The notes below the pieces were generated by a model, which saw nothing but the letters and a program-made list of their open reading frames with translations, ran no database searches and was not told where the DNA came from. From an uncultured Acidobacteriota bacterium (lineage in GTDB: Bacteria; Acidobacteriota; Terriglobia; UBA7540), in assembly GCA_937900045.1 (NCBI GenBank), contig CALCEB010000017.1, positions 1 through 17,692 of the forward strand: a stretch of DNA of 17,692 nucleotides, read 5' to 3'. Shown here in pieces: positions 1-7,796 of the stretch (position 1 is the first letter of the stretch; each line of letters begins with the position of its first letter). The translations under genes were made by a program, and so were the position numbers.

Positions 1-1362
1 GCGTGGGGGGATTATGATAACGACGGATTCCTGGATCTCTACGTCACCAACTACGGCCGTTCAGTTTTATATCACAACAATGGCAACGGCACGTTTACGG
101 ACGTGACCGACCGCGCCAAGGTGGCCAATAATCGCTGGGGCATGACGGCCGTCTGGTTCGATTACGACAACGATGGCTATTTGGACCTGTACGTCCCCAA
201 TTACCTCGACTACAACCTGAAGGGAGTCCCCGCCGGCGCAACCTCCCAGGAATATGGGATTGACGTGCCGTTTACGCTCAACCCAGCCTCCTTTAAGCCC
301 GTTCCCAACCGCCTCTACCACAACAATCGCGACGGCACGTTTACAGACGTCGCGCCGCGACTCGGAGTATCGGATCCTTCAGGGCGGAGCCTGACGGCTG
401 CCTTTGCGGACTTCTGCGTTGAGGGGCGCCAGGATATTTACATCGGAAACGATATCTCCAGCAATCGCCTTTACAAAAATCTTGGCCGCGGGCGTTTTGC
501 CGACGCCAGCGCTTCCTCCTGGACCGAGGAGTACCGGGGAACCATGGGAATTGCGATCGGCGATTTTGACGAAGACGGCGACCTGGATATATTCCTTTCC
601 CATTGGACCGCGCAGGGCGATGCACTTTACCAGAACCTCTGGTTCGAGCAGGAAGGGCACCGAAAGCTTCACTTTGAGGATGCGGCGGATATATATGGCG
701 TTGGGTCGATTTCCTATTCGGTTGCCGGATGGGGGACTTTCTTCTTCGATTTTGATAATGACGGCTGGCTGGATTTACTGGTGGTGAACGGCTCGACGTT
801 CGAAAATAAATCCGACCCCGCCAAGCTCATTCCCGAGCGGCCGTTCCTTCTGTGGTCGAAGGGACAGGATGGTTTTTTTGATTTGGCCCGTTCCGGAGCC
901 GGGGGCAAAGCCCTTCAGACGCCGATCAACGGGCGTGGCGCCGCTTACGCGGATTACGACCGGGACGGGGACCTGGATGTGGTCATAACCACAAATCATG
1001 GCCGCGCCATGCTCTTGCGAAACGACGGGGGCAACCGCAACCACTGGCTGTGCGTTCACCTGATTGGAACTCGCAGCAACCGGCAAGGTATCGGGGCTTG
1101 GCTGATTCTTGAAGCCGGTGGCCATCGCTATTGCCGCGAATACGGCGTGCAGGGCTCGTATCTTTCTTATTCTATTCCGGAGGCTTGGTTCGGTCTCGGC
1201 CAAACCAGCCAGATTGAATCGCTCACCATCACCTGGCCTAGCGGTACCCGGCAGGTGTTCCGCAACCTCCCCATTGATCGAGCTCTGACCATCACAGAAA
1301 ACGCCACGGACTGGAAAGAAGAGCCCTCTTTGCCTGCCCGGCCGCAGGCTCCCACGCATTGA
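1..1362 (+). CDS. CRTAC1-like FG-GAP/VCBS repeat protein with ASPIC/UnbV domain (5' end missing)
   Basis: The reading frame is open from the first base of the window, so the N-terminus lies outside; 453 codons plus the stop are visible. The protein is a chain of FG-GAP/VCBS beta-propeller blades, each with a calcium-binding loop of the type DYDNDG..DLY. They are seen near residues 4, 54, 183, 248 and 319 of the visible part; one blade near residue 136 (DFCVEGRQDIY) has lost most of its acidic residues. The last ~90 residues fit the UnbV/ASPIC domain (SNRQGIGAW ... ITWPSGTRQ). Proteins of this build are usually secreted or cell-surface and are numerous in Acidobacteriota and Planctomycetota; their substrates are largely unknown. 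The signal peptide, if any, is outside the window. Family assignment is firm, function is not. Confidence 0.9.
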   Translation, partial: AWGDYDNDGFLDLYVTNYGRSVLYHNNGNGTFTDVTDRAKVANNRWGMTAVWFDYDNDGYLDLYVPNYLDYNLKGVPAGATSQEYGIDVPFTLNPASFKPVPNRLYHNNRDGTFTDVAPRLGVSDPSGRSLTAAFADFCVEGRQDIYIGNDISSNRLYKNLGRGRFADASASSWTEEYRGTMGIAIGDFDEDGDLDIFLSHWTAQGDALYQNLWFEQEGHRKLHFEDAADIYGVGSISYSVAGWGTFFFDFDNDGWLDLLVVNGSTFENKSDPAKLIPERPFLLWSKGQDGFFDLARSGAGGKALQTPINGRGAAYADYDRDGDLDVVITTNHGRAMLLRNDGGNRNHWLCVHLIGTRSNRQGIGAWLILEAGGHRYCREYGVQGSYLSYSIPEAWFGLGQTSQIESLTITWPSGTRQVFRNLPIDRALTITENATDWKEEPSLPARPQAPTH

Positions 1363-1496
1363 GCAGCACAAAGGGACGGTGGATTAAGCCATTTACGCGA
1401 TTCATCTTTTTCTCAACTCACAATGCCCTTTCAAAGAGGCTTAACGCATTAAAAAATAGCGTGAGCAAGATAAGCCCCTCATAAGGATTTGAATTT

Positions 1497-1568
1497 ATGA
1501 CGCAGGTTGAGATTGGTCTTCAGTCCCGGCAAGAGATGGAAACCGCTCAGATGGGCAACCAAGAATAG
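1497..1568 (+). CDS. possible 23-residue peptide upstream of the B12 radical SAM gene
   Basis: A short frame begins with ATG nine bases after AAGGA (1483-1487) and ends with TAG eight bases before the ATG of the radical SAM gene. It encodes a hydrophilic Gln/Glu-rich peptide starting MTQVEIGLQSRQEME. The radical SAM gene has only a weak ribosome binding site (GAG near 1567-1570), so this frame may serve for translational coupling. A precursor peptide for the radical SAM enzyme is a more speculative possibility. No family is recognised and chance occurrence cannot be excluded. Confidence 0.35.
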   Translation: MTQVEIGLQSRQEMETAQMGNQE

Positions 1569-1576
1569 AGATAGAA

Positions 1577-3565
1577 ATGATGATTAGCCCCTCCGAAGAA
1601 TCGCTGCGCTCTGTTGGAAAGGAATCCTTCGACTCAAAGCGAGCCGGTGTTCGCACCTCGCCCCGCCCCAGAGTGTTACTGACAAGTGTGTGCCGGCCGC
1701 TGGGCGCCAAATACGGTGACGCGCCGAGCGTGGGTTACGAGCTGCTCCACGAACAGGTCACGCGGGCGCAAGGCATCTTCAGCCCCCGAGCTACACACCT
1801 CACCTTTGGACTTGATTACATCGCGCTCAACCTGGATTCACCCGCCGTCGTTCTTCATTACCCCTCTCGCCGGGAATTGGTAGGTGAACTCCGAGAAAAT
1901 CCCGACTTTGTCGGAGTGTCATTCACTCTTTCAACTTTCCACAAGGTGAAGGAGATCGTGGCCTTAGTCCGCGAGCATGCGCCCCGCGCCAAGGTAGTGC
2001 TTGGGGGGTACGGAACTGTTTTGGACGATCAAACCCTGGCGCCGCTTTCGGATCACATCTGCCGTGGCGAAGGGGTGCAGTTCTTCCGCCGGTTGCTGGG
2101 TGAGCCGGAGCGCTCGATGCCCTACGAGCACCCGATGGTGGTGAGCAGGCTCCGCGTCTTTTCTATCCCGGTCAGCCGCACGGGCATGATCTTTGCTGGA
2201 TTGGGTTGCCCCCACGGCTGCGATTTCTGCTGCACCTCTCATTTTTTCAAACGGCGGCATATCCGGCTTTTGCCGACGGGTGATGACGTCATGCAGGTGA
2301 TAGAGCGATACCACGAGATCGATCCGAACATGAACTTCACCATTCTCGACGAGGATTTTCTCATCAACCGCGACCGCGCGACCCGATTGAGGGAACTGGT
2401 TCTAGAAAGAGGAAAACCCATTTCCATCTTTGCCTTTGCTACCGTCAAAGCCCTAAGCCGCTTGACGCCCCAGGAACTGCTGGAGACCGGTATCGATGGC
2501 GTTTGGGTGGGGTTTGAAGGCAAACGTTCAGGCTTCGCCAAGCAGCAAGGCCGGCCCATCGTAGAACTTATTCCGGACTTGCGGTCTCACGGCATCTCTG
2601 TCCTCACGTCCATGATTGTGGGCTTTGACTACCAGACGCCGGACATCATCCGCCAGGAACTGGCCGAATTGATTGCACTGAGGCCTACCTTGACGCAGTT
2701 TCTCATTTATGGGCCGACGCCCGGCACGCCTTTCTTCGCGCGTGTCGAGAAGGAAGGCCGGTTGCGAAAGGACCTTGCCAGCAATCCGGACGAGTATTAT
2801 CGCCGCTGCGACGGCTTCACCGCCATGGTCGAGCACCCCACAATGGCCAGCACAGAAATTGAGGGGTTGCAGCGGGAGTGCTTCGAAACGGACTTCCGCC
2901 TTTTGGGACCGTCCATCGTAAGATCAGTGAACGTCTGGTTCCAGGGCTGGAAGAAATACCGCAACTCAACTTCAGCCTACTTGCGTGCCAAAGCGGCCCG
3001 ATGGGCAGAAGAAATCCGCACGGCGTATCCCATCTTCCCGGTTGCCCAGAAACAAGCGCCGAACGCCGGCGCCATTTCGCAACTGAGGCAGGAGATCGAG
3101 AGTCTTCTCGGTCCTCCTACCCTTAGACGCCGGTTCCTCGCGGCACTTTCGCCAGTAGCGGCAGCTTGGACGCGGTTCACCCTGAACCATGACCGCTTCC
3201 AGCATCCGTCTCTCAATCGCCGCACCTACCACAATTCGTTGTGGGCACTTCCGACGGCTGAATTCGGGCCTCTGCACGTAAGAATCGAGCGCGCTCTGGC
3301 AGGCGTGAGGGTGAGATTGGAAGGCACGTTGGACACAGCCAGCGCCCGGTGGTTGGCGGCGGGCATCCGAAGTCAGTTGCGAGGTAACAACGCTTCCCTG
3401 CAAATCGTGGTCGCCGAAGGGACACAAGCCGAGCCATGTTCCCTGGGAATTTTTGGGAAGGCGCTGGGGCGCTACCGTGACCGCATCTCCGTGGCAGTAC
3501 CTCCCGCCCCTCAAACCTGGGCTGTCCTGCAGAGGTGGCTGGTCGTGCTCCATAAGCCAGCATAG
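1577..3565 (+). CDS. B12-binding radical SAM protein with STAS-like C-terminal region
   Basis: This 662-residue cytosolic enzyme has three parts. Residues ~31-160 look like the Rossmann-type cobalamin-binding domain of B12 radical SAM enzymes (VGVSFTLSTFHKVKEIV, then VVLGGYGT). A radical SAM TIM-barrel follows, with the cluster motif C211-PHG-C215-DF-C218; C218 is followed by another Cys. The middle shows typical barrel strands (NFTILDEDFL, DGVWVGFEGK, TSMIVGFDYQT). The last ~100 residues (about 566-650) read like a STAS/anti-sigma-antagonist fold (VRLEGTLDTASARWLA ... SLGIFGKALGRY), which is unusual for this family. Such enzymes methylate or rearrange unactivated carbons; the substrate here is unknown. 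The next intact gene is a cation transporter, so context does not help. The start follows a 23-codon frame by eight bases and lacks a strong ribosome binding site of its own. Confidence 0.85.
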   Translation: MMISPSEESLRSVGKESFDSKRAGVRTSPRPRVLLTSVCRPLGAKYGDAPSVGYELLHEQVTRAQGIFSPRATHLTFGLDYIALNLDSPAVVLHYPSRRELVGELRENPDFVGVSFTLSTFHKVKEIVALVREHAPRAKVVLGGYGTVLDDQTLAPLSDHICRGEGVQFFRRLLGEPERSMPYEHPMVVSRLRVFSIPVSRTGMIFAGLGCPHGCDFCCTSHFFKRRHIRLLPTGDDVMQVIERYHEIDPNMNFTILDEDFLINRDRATRLRELVLERGKPISIFAFATVKALSRLTPQELLETGIDGVWVGFEGKRSGFAKQQGRPIVELIPDLRSHGISVLTSMIVGFDYQTPDIIRQELAELIALRPTLTQFLIYGPTPGTPFFARVEKEGRLRKDLASNPDEYYRRCDGFTAMVEHPTMASTEIEGLQRECFETDFRLLGPSIVRSVNVWFQGWKKYRNSTSAYLRAKAARWAEEIRTAYPIFPVAQKQAPNAGAISQLRQEIESLLGPPTLRRRFLAALSPVAAAWTRFTLNHDRFQHPSLNRRTYHNSLWALPTAEFGPLHVRIERALAGVRVRLEGTLDTASARWLAAGIRSQLRGNNASLQIVVAEGTQAEPCSLGIFGKALGRYRDRISVAVPPAPQTWAVLQRWLVVLHKPA

Positions 3566-3665
3566 CTTGAATGGTTCTGGTGCAAGACTCAACGGTTTCG
3601 AATGGAGTTCCGCCCAATGCCAAGATTCGGCGAGGACCGGCGTTGGCTCACTGGAGGCTCAAACT

Positions 3666-4049
3666 GTGTGCGCAAATGAAAAATGCCTTGGCAATGTTGA
3701 TCCCGGGATGTTCCAGCGTTGCTGGCCTTATCCGTGGCTCCGTTTGTGCGGCTTTCTAACCGGCGATGGAATTCACCGCCTTGTGGAGACTCCGCCTGAT
3801 ATCACTCTTTTTGAGCGCCAGCACGGGCAGGAACGCGCGTACGGGCAGACAAGCCACCGCCGCTATGCCCTCCAGTGCCGGTCTTCTGACGCGGAGGTCA
3901 CCCATCCGTGGAAGGACTTCGTTTCGGAATTGCAGAGTCAGGCTTATTGGTCATTTCTCCGAAAGCGGTTTGGACTACTACACGGGAAGCGATTGCCGCT
4001 CACCTTCCACTGGCACGATGCCACACCTTGGGGCGGGTGGCCGACGTGA
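3666..4049 (+). pseudogene. 2-oxoglutarate/Fe(II) oxygenase fragment, truncated before the HxD motif
   Basis: The frame from a possible GTG (3666) or the ATG at 3708 reads ...PYPWLRLCGFLTGDGIHRL, then LFERQHGQERAYGQTSHRRY, then HPWKDFVSELQSQAYWSFLR and RFGL. From memory of the family, this order matches the N-terminal half of a group of 2OG-Fe(II) oxygenases (about 230-250 residues) that continue with a W(Y/H) strand and then a SPHxD iron-binding motif. Here the frame reaches FHWHDATPWGGW and stops with TGA at 4047-4049, just before that motif. The cation transporter gene starts 12 bases later, and the other two frames do not restore the motif. The protein would lack all iron ligands, so I call it a remnant. 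No ribosome binding site is evident. Confidence 0.5.
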
Positions 4050-4061
4050 ATCGATATCATC

Positions 4062-5000
4062 ATGATTAGCGGAGAGACATTTTCGCGAACAGGATATCCA
4101 GAGAACCTGCCCATGCGCCTTTCGCTGGTGATAGGTATCTTCATGCTCTGCGCGAAGGTCCTTGCCTATTGCCTGACCGGTTCTGCGGCAGTCCTCTCAG
4201 ACGCTTCCGAATCGGTGGTGCATGTTTTGGCGGTTTCATTCGCCGCTTACAGCCTGCGCTTGAGTTGGAAACCTCCCGACCAGAGCCACCATTACGGTCA
4301 TGACAAAATTGCCTTCTTCTCGGCGGGTCTCGAAGGCCTTTTGATTATTCTGGCGGCTGCATACGTTATCTCCGTATCAGTTCACAAGTGGATTGCCGGA
4401 GCCAAACCAGACAATTTAGGGAAGGGTGCTGCGCTAATCCTGGCCGCTGGCGTCATTAACGCTGTGTTGGGGGGCTATCTTCTGAAGGCGGGCAGAAAGT
4501 ACCACTCTCTAATTCTGGAAGCTGATGGCAGGCATGTATTAACTGATTGCTGGACGAGCCTTGGGGTGATCGCAGGCCTTGGTCTAACACACCTGACAGG
4601 CTGGGCAGATTGGGATCCATTGGTTGCCATCCTAGTTGCTCTAAATATCGTGTGGTCAGGCCAAAAGCTGATGCGCCGGTCAATTGGCGGATTAATGGAC
4701 GAAGCCGATCCCGCGACCGAGTCACAGCTCACAAGATTACTGGATCAAATCACCTCCGACGATCAGATCGGTTTTCACGCACTGCGATGCCGCAATGCCG
4801 GCAATACAGTTTGGATCGAATTCCATCTCCTCTTTCACAAGGGGATTGCTCTGGAATGCGCTCACGCTGTGGCTACAAGGATTGAGGAGAAGATTCAACA
4901 AGCAATGGGAGCACGTGTGGAGGTCATCAGCCATCTTGAGATTCTAGAGGATCACGACCTGAGCCACACCCGTCCTCACCCCAAGCAATTTGTCCCATAA
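4062..5000 (+). CDS. cation diffusion facilitator (CDF) family transporter
   Basis: This 312-residue inner-membrane protein is expected to exchange a divalent metal (Zn, Fe, Mn or Co) for protons. It has the usual CDF layout of about six helices followed by a cytosolic domain of about 90 residues (from ~220). The second helix carries LSDASESVVH (residues 45-54), giving D47, E50 and H54 as candidate metal ligands. The fifth helix carries H158 and D162 (DGRHVLTDCWTS), and the loop motif HHYGHDK is at 76-82. The E/H pair on helix 2 resembles the 'ALES.VN' subgroup rather than the classical zinc exporters with H/D, so the metal cannot be named. The start lacks a clear ribosome binding site; an ATG at residue 18 (PMRLSLVIG) is an alternative. 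Confidence 0.9.
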   Translation: MISGETFSRTGYPENLPMRLSLVIGIFMLCAKVLAYCLTGSAAVLSDASESVVHVLAVSFAAYSLRLSWKPPDQSHHYGHDKIAFFSAGLEGLLIILAAAYVISVSVHKWIAGAKPDNLGKGAALILAAGVINAVLGGYLLKAGRKYHSLILEADGRHVLTDCWTSLGVIAGLGLTHLTGWADWDPLVAILVALNIVWSGQKLMRRSIGGLMDEADPATESQLTRLLDQITSDDQIGFHALRCRNAGNTVWIEFHLLFHKGIALECAHAVATRIEEKIQQAMGARVEVISHLEILEDHDLSHTRPHPKQFVP

Positions 5001-5131
5001 GCGGCCATGTCAGCCTTTGTCGCCCGCGTTCCACTGTAGGAGCGCCGCAGTCTGGTTCGCGGCCGGGTTCTGTCATGTGCCGCTCGCAGGAGATTGGTAG
5101 ACCAGTGGCGGCGACGCAGAGGCAAAATGGG

Positions 5132-5171
5132 TGGGTTCATCAAGTTGGTGGACTCCAAACCAACGAACCCA
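5132..5171. repeat. two-part perfect inverted repeat (hairpin)
   Basis: Outer arms TGGGTTC (5132-5138) and GAACCCA (5165-5171) are perfect complements, as are inner arms GTTGGT (5144-5149) and ACCAAC (5159-5164). The left side has a five-base bulge (ATCAA) between the arms, whereas the right arms abut. The loop is nine bases. Thirteen base pairs in 40 bases is well beyond random expectation. It could be an RNA hairpin, a decayed mobile repeat unit or a protein site; there is no T run after it, so it is not an obvious terminator. Confidence 0.6.
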
Positions 5172-5300
5172 GGGCCAAAGGGAATACCTGTCACCGAATT
5201 GCTCAGATGAAGCCGCAACTGGCTCGGTAGCGAGTGGTGCTTCTGATGCTCAGACCAGCGCTTTGATGCCATGGGCAGGTGAGAGGAAGCGCGAAGTGCG

Positions 5301-5324
5301 GCGGCTAAGGCGCGGCCGCTTTTT
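5301..5324 (+). terminator. possible hairpin terminator or attenuator before the YwiC-like gene
   Basis: GCGGC (5301-5305) pairs with GCCGC (5315-5319) around a nine-base loop, followed directly by TTTTT (5320-5324). It looks like a short intrinsic terminator. It ends only eight bases before the ATG of the YwiC-like gene, so either transcription of that gene starts around here or the hairpin acts as an attenuator. The stem is only five pairs, so support is weak. Confidence 0.3.
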
Positions 5325-5332
5325 AGGCAGAT

Positions 5333-6193
5333 ATGGCAACGTGGACTACACTATGGCGAGATATTCCTCCAGCAAGGCGCTGGGCGCTCGTCTGGCCCCG
5401 TGAACACGGTGCATGGGGAATCCTGTTCGTGTCGTTGCTGACCGGAACAACGGTGGGAGCGTCGTCAGCGCCAGCCCTCGCTCGCGAGGGTTGGCTGATG
5501 GCGGCCGCAGTAGCCCTGTTTTGCGCGCGCACGCCCGTCGAGAACGCACTTTCCCCTGATTCGCCCTTCCGCCCGCGCACCACCTCCGAACTGCACTGGA
5601 TGGCGCTTTTTGCAGTTGCCTTCAGTGCGATTGCAGGTGTTGGGCTTGGCGTGGTCGCAGACCGGGCGCCTGCTGGTTTCTATGTCGTAGGGATGGTGGC
5701 GGCTGACATTTTTGGCGTTCAAGCCGTGATCAAGCGGAGGGGGCGCTATATGCGCCTTCTGGCACAACTCACGGGCGCGCTCGGGCTGACCGCGACGGCT
5801 GCGATGGCTCGTTGCTTAGCCTCGGGCCGGATGGACCGATTAGCCCTGATCCTGTGGGCAGCGAATTGGCTTTTTGCAACCAACCAAATCCTCTATGTGC
5901 AACTCCGCATCCACGAGTCACGTGCGGACAACCGCAAGAAGAAGCTTGTTGGCAAACGGTTCTTTCTGGGAAGCGAAATTGTGACGGCCACCTGTCTAGG
6001 GGTGTTATGGCGAATCGGTTTGATTCCGGCCGGTTCGCTGATTGCGTTCGTGCCGACACTGATGCGCGGAGCAATCTTGGCCTTTCTCCCTGATGGCCGG
6101 CCTCTCGAGATCCGGCGTCTGGGCAAGGGGGAGTTAGCGCATGCGTTGATCTTTGCAGCACTTCTGACCCTCTCTTTCAAAATAGGGCTCTGA
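5333..6193 (+). CDS. YwiC-like family membrane protein
   Basis: This 286-residue polytopic membrane protein carries near its N-terminus the signature WPREHGAWG (residues 21-29) that marks the YwiC-like family. About seven or eight hydrophobic segments follow, with a basic loop (RADNRKKKLVGKRFF) near residue 200. The biochemical role of YwiC is unknown. In Bacillus subtilis ywiC lies in the narK-fnr-ywiC-narGHJI region, so the family is associated with anaerobic nitrogen-oxide metabolism, which fits the neighbours here. Later segments (ATCLGVLWRIGLIPAGSLIAF) resemble the C-terminal half common in this family. The start at 5333 is the only good ATG ahead of the signature, but no Shine-Dalgarno sequence is evident. 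Confidence 0.8.
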   Translation: MATWTTLWRDIPPARRWALVWPREHGAWGILFVSLLTGTTVGASSAPALAREGWLMAAAVALFCARTPVENALSPDSPFRPRTTSELHWMALFAVAFSAIAGVGLGVVADRAPAGFYVVGMVAADIFGVQAVIKRRGRYMRLLAQLTGALGLTATAAMARCLASGRMDRLALILWAANWLFATNQILYVQLRIHESRADNRKKKLVGKRFFLGSEIVTATCLGVLWRIGLIPAGSLIAFVPTLMRGAILAFLPDGRPLEIRRLGKGELAHALIFAALLTLSFKIGL

Positions 6194-6309
6194 AGCGCTG
6201 CCGTTTGGATACTACCTGCTCGCGCCAACATGTTCAAAGAGTTGCAGTCTTGGGTTACATGCGATTCTGGGATTTAGTGCATTGGAGGATTCCACGCCGC
6301 CCGAAGGAT

Positions 6310-6325
6310 TGTGACGTGCGTCACA
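6310..6325. promoter_or_regulatory. Crp/Fnr-family operator (TGTGA-N6-TCACA)
   Basis: TGTGACGTGCGTCACA is a perfect palindrome of the Crp/HcpR type. Its centre (6317.5) is 41.5 bases before the start point predicted from the -10-like TAACAT at 6347-6352, the position used by class II activators. A near-identical site with the same spacing lies upstream of the hemerythrin gene (14415-14430). The candidate binder is the regulator gene at 16675-17379, whose recognition helix has the matching RE..SR residues. Confidence 0.75.
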
Positions 6326-6346
6326 GACAAAGTTAGAGACGAAAGG

Positions 6347-6352
6347 TAACAT
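6347..6352 (+). promoter_or_regulatory. -10-like hexamer of an activator-dependent promoter
   Basis: TAACAT matches the -10 consensus at four of six positions and lies 21 bases after the end of the palindrome at 6310-6325. Transcription would start near 6359. That start point falls inside the upstream ATG at 6356 and favours the ATG at 6395 as the translation start of the radical SAM/SPASM gene. Confidence 0.5.
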
Positions 6353-6394
6353 GACATGTGTATGCCGGGGCTTCATACAACGGAATTGGGCACA

Positions 6395-7534
6395 ATGCCG
6401 AGCACAAGGGAAACTCCGCAGCGTCCCTTCATCGTGATCTGGGAGGTCACGCAGGCTTGTGACCTTGCCTGCTTGCACTGCCGTGCCTGCGCGCAGCCTC
6501 AGCGTTCTCGGCTCGAGCTTTCCACGGTTGAGGGAGAGGGGTTGATTCGTCAAGTGAGGGAATTGAGCGTGCCCGTGTTTGTGCTGACGGGAGGCGATCC
6601 GCTCAAGCGGCCCGACATTTATCACTTGGTTGAATATGGGACGAATCTCGGCGTGCGGGTGTCCTTATCGCCCAGCGCCACACCCTTGCTGACGCGCGAC
6701 GCCCTGGCTCAGCTTAAGGCGCGGGGATTGGCTCGCCTGGCCATCAGTTTGGACGGGTCATCCGCTCCTATCCATGATGCGTTCCGCGGGGTGGCGGGTT
6801 CCTTCGACCGCGTGCTCCAAGCCATTCAGTGGGCTCACGAATTGAACTTGCCCGTCCAAATCAACTCCACCATGACACGGCATAACTTCGCAGATTTTGA
6901 TTCGTTGGCGCAGCGGGTAGAGACCCTTGACATCGTGCTGTGGAGCGTTTTCTTTTTGGTACCCCTGGGGCGGGGGAAAGTGGCGGACCTTCTCTCCGGG
7001 GAGGAGTTCGAGCAACTCTTTGGAAAGCTCTACGAATTCTCATGCCGTGTGGCGTTCGATGTCAAGACCACGGAAGCCATGCATTATCGCCGCTATGTCC
7101 TCCAGAGGCGATTACAAGAAAGGATAGCGGCTCCGCAAGAGATTTCCAAAGCCGCCCGCGGCCCTCTGTGGCTTAAATCCTCCGCGCTTGCCCGGCCCGG
7201 CCCGGATGGAATTCCTCGCGCCATCAAGGGCATTAACGACGCGAAGGGTTTTGTGTTTGTCTCGCACGCCGGGGAGGTTTATCCCAGCGGCTTTCTGCCG
7301 CTGCCGGGTGGGAACATCCGTCAGAAATCCTTAGCTGAAATCTACGGAAACTCCCCCTTGTTCGTGGCGCTGAGAGATACAACCCAGCTAAAGGGAAAGT
7401 GTGGTTGGTGCGAGTTCCGCGAGATCTGCGGCGGTTCGCGCGCCCGGGCTTACGCCCTGAGCGGAGACCCTCACTTTCAGGAACCCTGCTGTATTTATGA
7501 CCCCAAACGCTGGTCTGCCGAGGATGCTGTGTAA
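6395..7534 (+). CDS. radical SAM/SPASM protein, TIGR04053-type
   Basis: With the ATG at 6395 the protein has 379 residues. The radical SAM motif is C22-DLA-C26-LH-C29, preceded by FIVIWEVTQA, a hallmark of the TIGR04053 group. TGGDPLKRPD and SPSATPLLT follow, then AISLDGSSAPIHDAFRG. The C-terminus has a cysteine-rich SPASM-like region (GKCGWCEFREICGG ... EPCCIY) that would bind a further Fe-S cluster. The substrate of TIGR04053 is not established; relatives in the wider SPASM branch act on heme precursors (AhbD, NirJ) or peptides. A heme-related role would suit this locus but is inference. An in-frame ATG at 6356 with AAAGG nine bases ahead would add 13 residues; I prefer 6395 because the predicted transcript starts near 6359. 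The gene is probably activated through the palindrome at 6310-6325. Confidence 0.82.
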   Translation: MPSTRETPQRPFIVIWEVTQACDLACLHCRACAQPQRSRLELSTVEGEGLIRQVRELSVPVFVLTGGDPLKRPDIYHLVEYGTNLGVRVSLSPSATPLLTRDALAQLKARGLARLAISLDGSSAPIHDAFRGVAGSFDRVLQAIQWAHELNLPVQINSTMTRHNFADFDSLAQRVETLDIVLWSVFFLVPLGRGKVADLLSGEEFEQLFGKLYEFSCRVAFDVKTTEAMHYRRYVLQRRLQERIAAPQEISKAARGPLWLKSSALARPGPDGIPRAIKGINDAKGFVFVSHAGEVYPSGFLPLPGGNIRQKSLAEIYGNSPLFVALRDTTQLKGKCGWCEFREICGGSRARAYALSGDPHFQEPCCIYDPKRWSAEDAV

Positions 7535-7662
7535 GTCCCAGACTCAAGATGCGGCCATTTCTTCTGTTGGTGAATTCGAGGCAGACTGAGGCGGTTGTAG
7601 CACGCCCTGACCGGAGACTGCCATTGCGGCTTATCGCGGCTACCCTTGGCTTGCCCCAAATG

Positions 7663-7671
7663 TGGTATCAT
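7663..7671 (+). promoter_or_regulatory. extended -10 promoter of the Cys leader peptide
   Basis: TGG directly followed by TATCAT forms an extended -10 element (TGnTATnnT). A start six or seven bases later would coincide with the ATG at 7678, giving a leaderless transcript. No convincing -35 box is seen at 17 bases, which is tolerable for an extended -10 promoter. Confidence 0.45.
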
Positions 7672-7677
7672 TTCGTC

Positions 7678-7734
7678 ATGTTTAATTCACCCAGCGGGTT
7701 CATGTGTTGTTGCCGCCCAATCGCCGCAGTGTGA
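7678..7734 (+). CDS. putative 18-residue Cys-Cys-Cys leader peptide upstream of SQR
   Basis: The frame reads MFNSPSGFMCCCRPIAAV and stops with TGA; three consecutive cysteine codons (TGT TGT TGC) at 7705-7713 are the striking feature. It follows an extended -10 element so closely that the transcript would begin at the ATG. Leaderless poly-cysteine reading frames are known in mycobacteria as sensors that regulate sulfur genes by ribosome stalling when cysteine is short. Here the downstream gene is a sulfide:quinone oxidoreductase, so the same logic is plausible. A hairpin follows at 7797-7815, before the SQR ribosome binding site. The frame is also open upstream to an ATG at 7549, but that part looks random. 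Confidence 0.5.
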   Translation: MFNSPSGFMCCCRPIAAV

Positions 7735-7796
7735 GCTGAACCTCTCGTCTTAAGTCGTCCCAAGCAATAAAACCAAGTCAGCTCCCACCCAAGGCC

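Larger units (their letters stand above)
5001..5332 (+). other. non-coding stretch between CDF and YwiC-like genes
   Basis: No convincing gene is visible in these 332 bases. The frames present (for example 5131-5403 plus and 4976-5272 minus) have compositions and compositional drift typical of non-coding DNA and match no family I know. The stretch does hold a strong two-part inverted repeat (5132-5171) and a GC hairpin with a T run just before the YwiC-like gene (5301-5324), listed separately. Confidence 0.5.

Noticed and set aside
775..1371. 198-residue minus-strand frame antisense to the CRTAC1-like gene
   Set aside because: It is a shadow of the plus-strand gene: the plus frame has clear domain motifs, while the minus translation matches no family and has no ribosome binding site.
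5144..5164. anticodon-like CTCCAAA loop suggesting tRNA-Trp
   Set aside because: The flanking sequence forms a long two-part hairpin rather than a cloverleaf; acceptor and T arms are missing on both strands.
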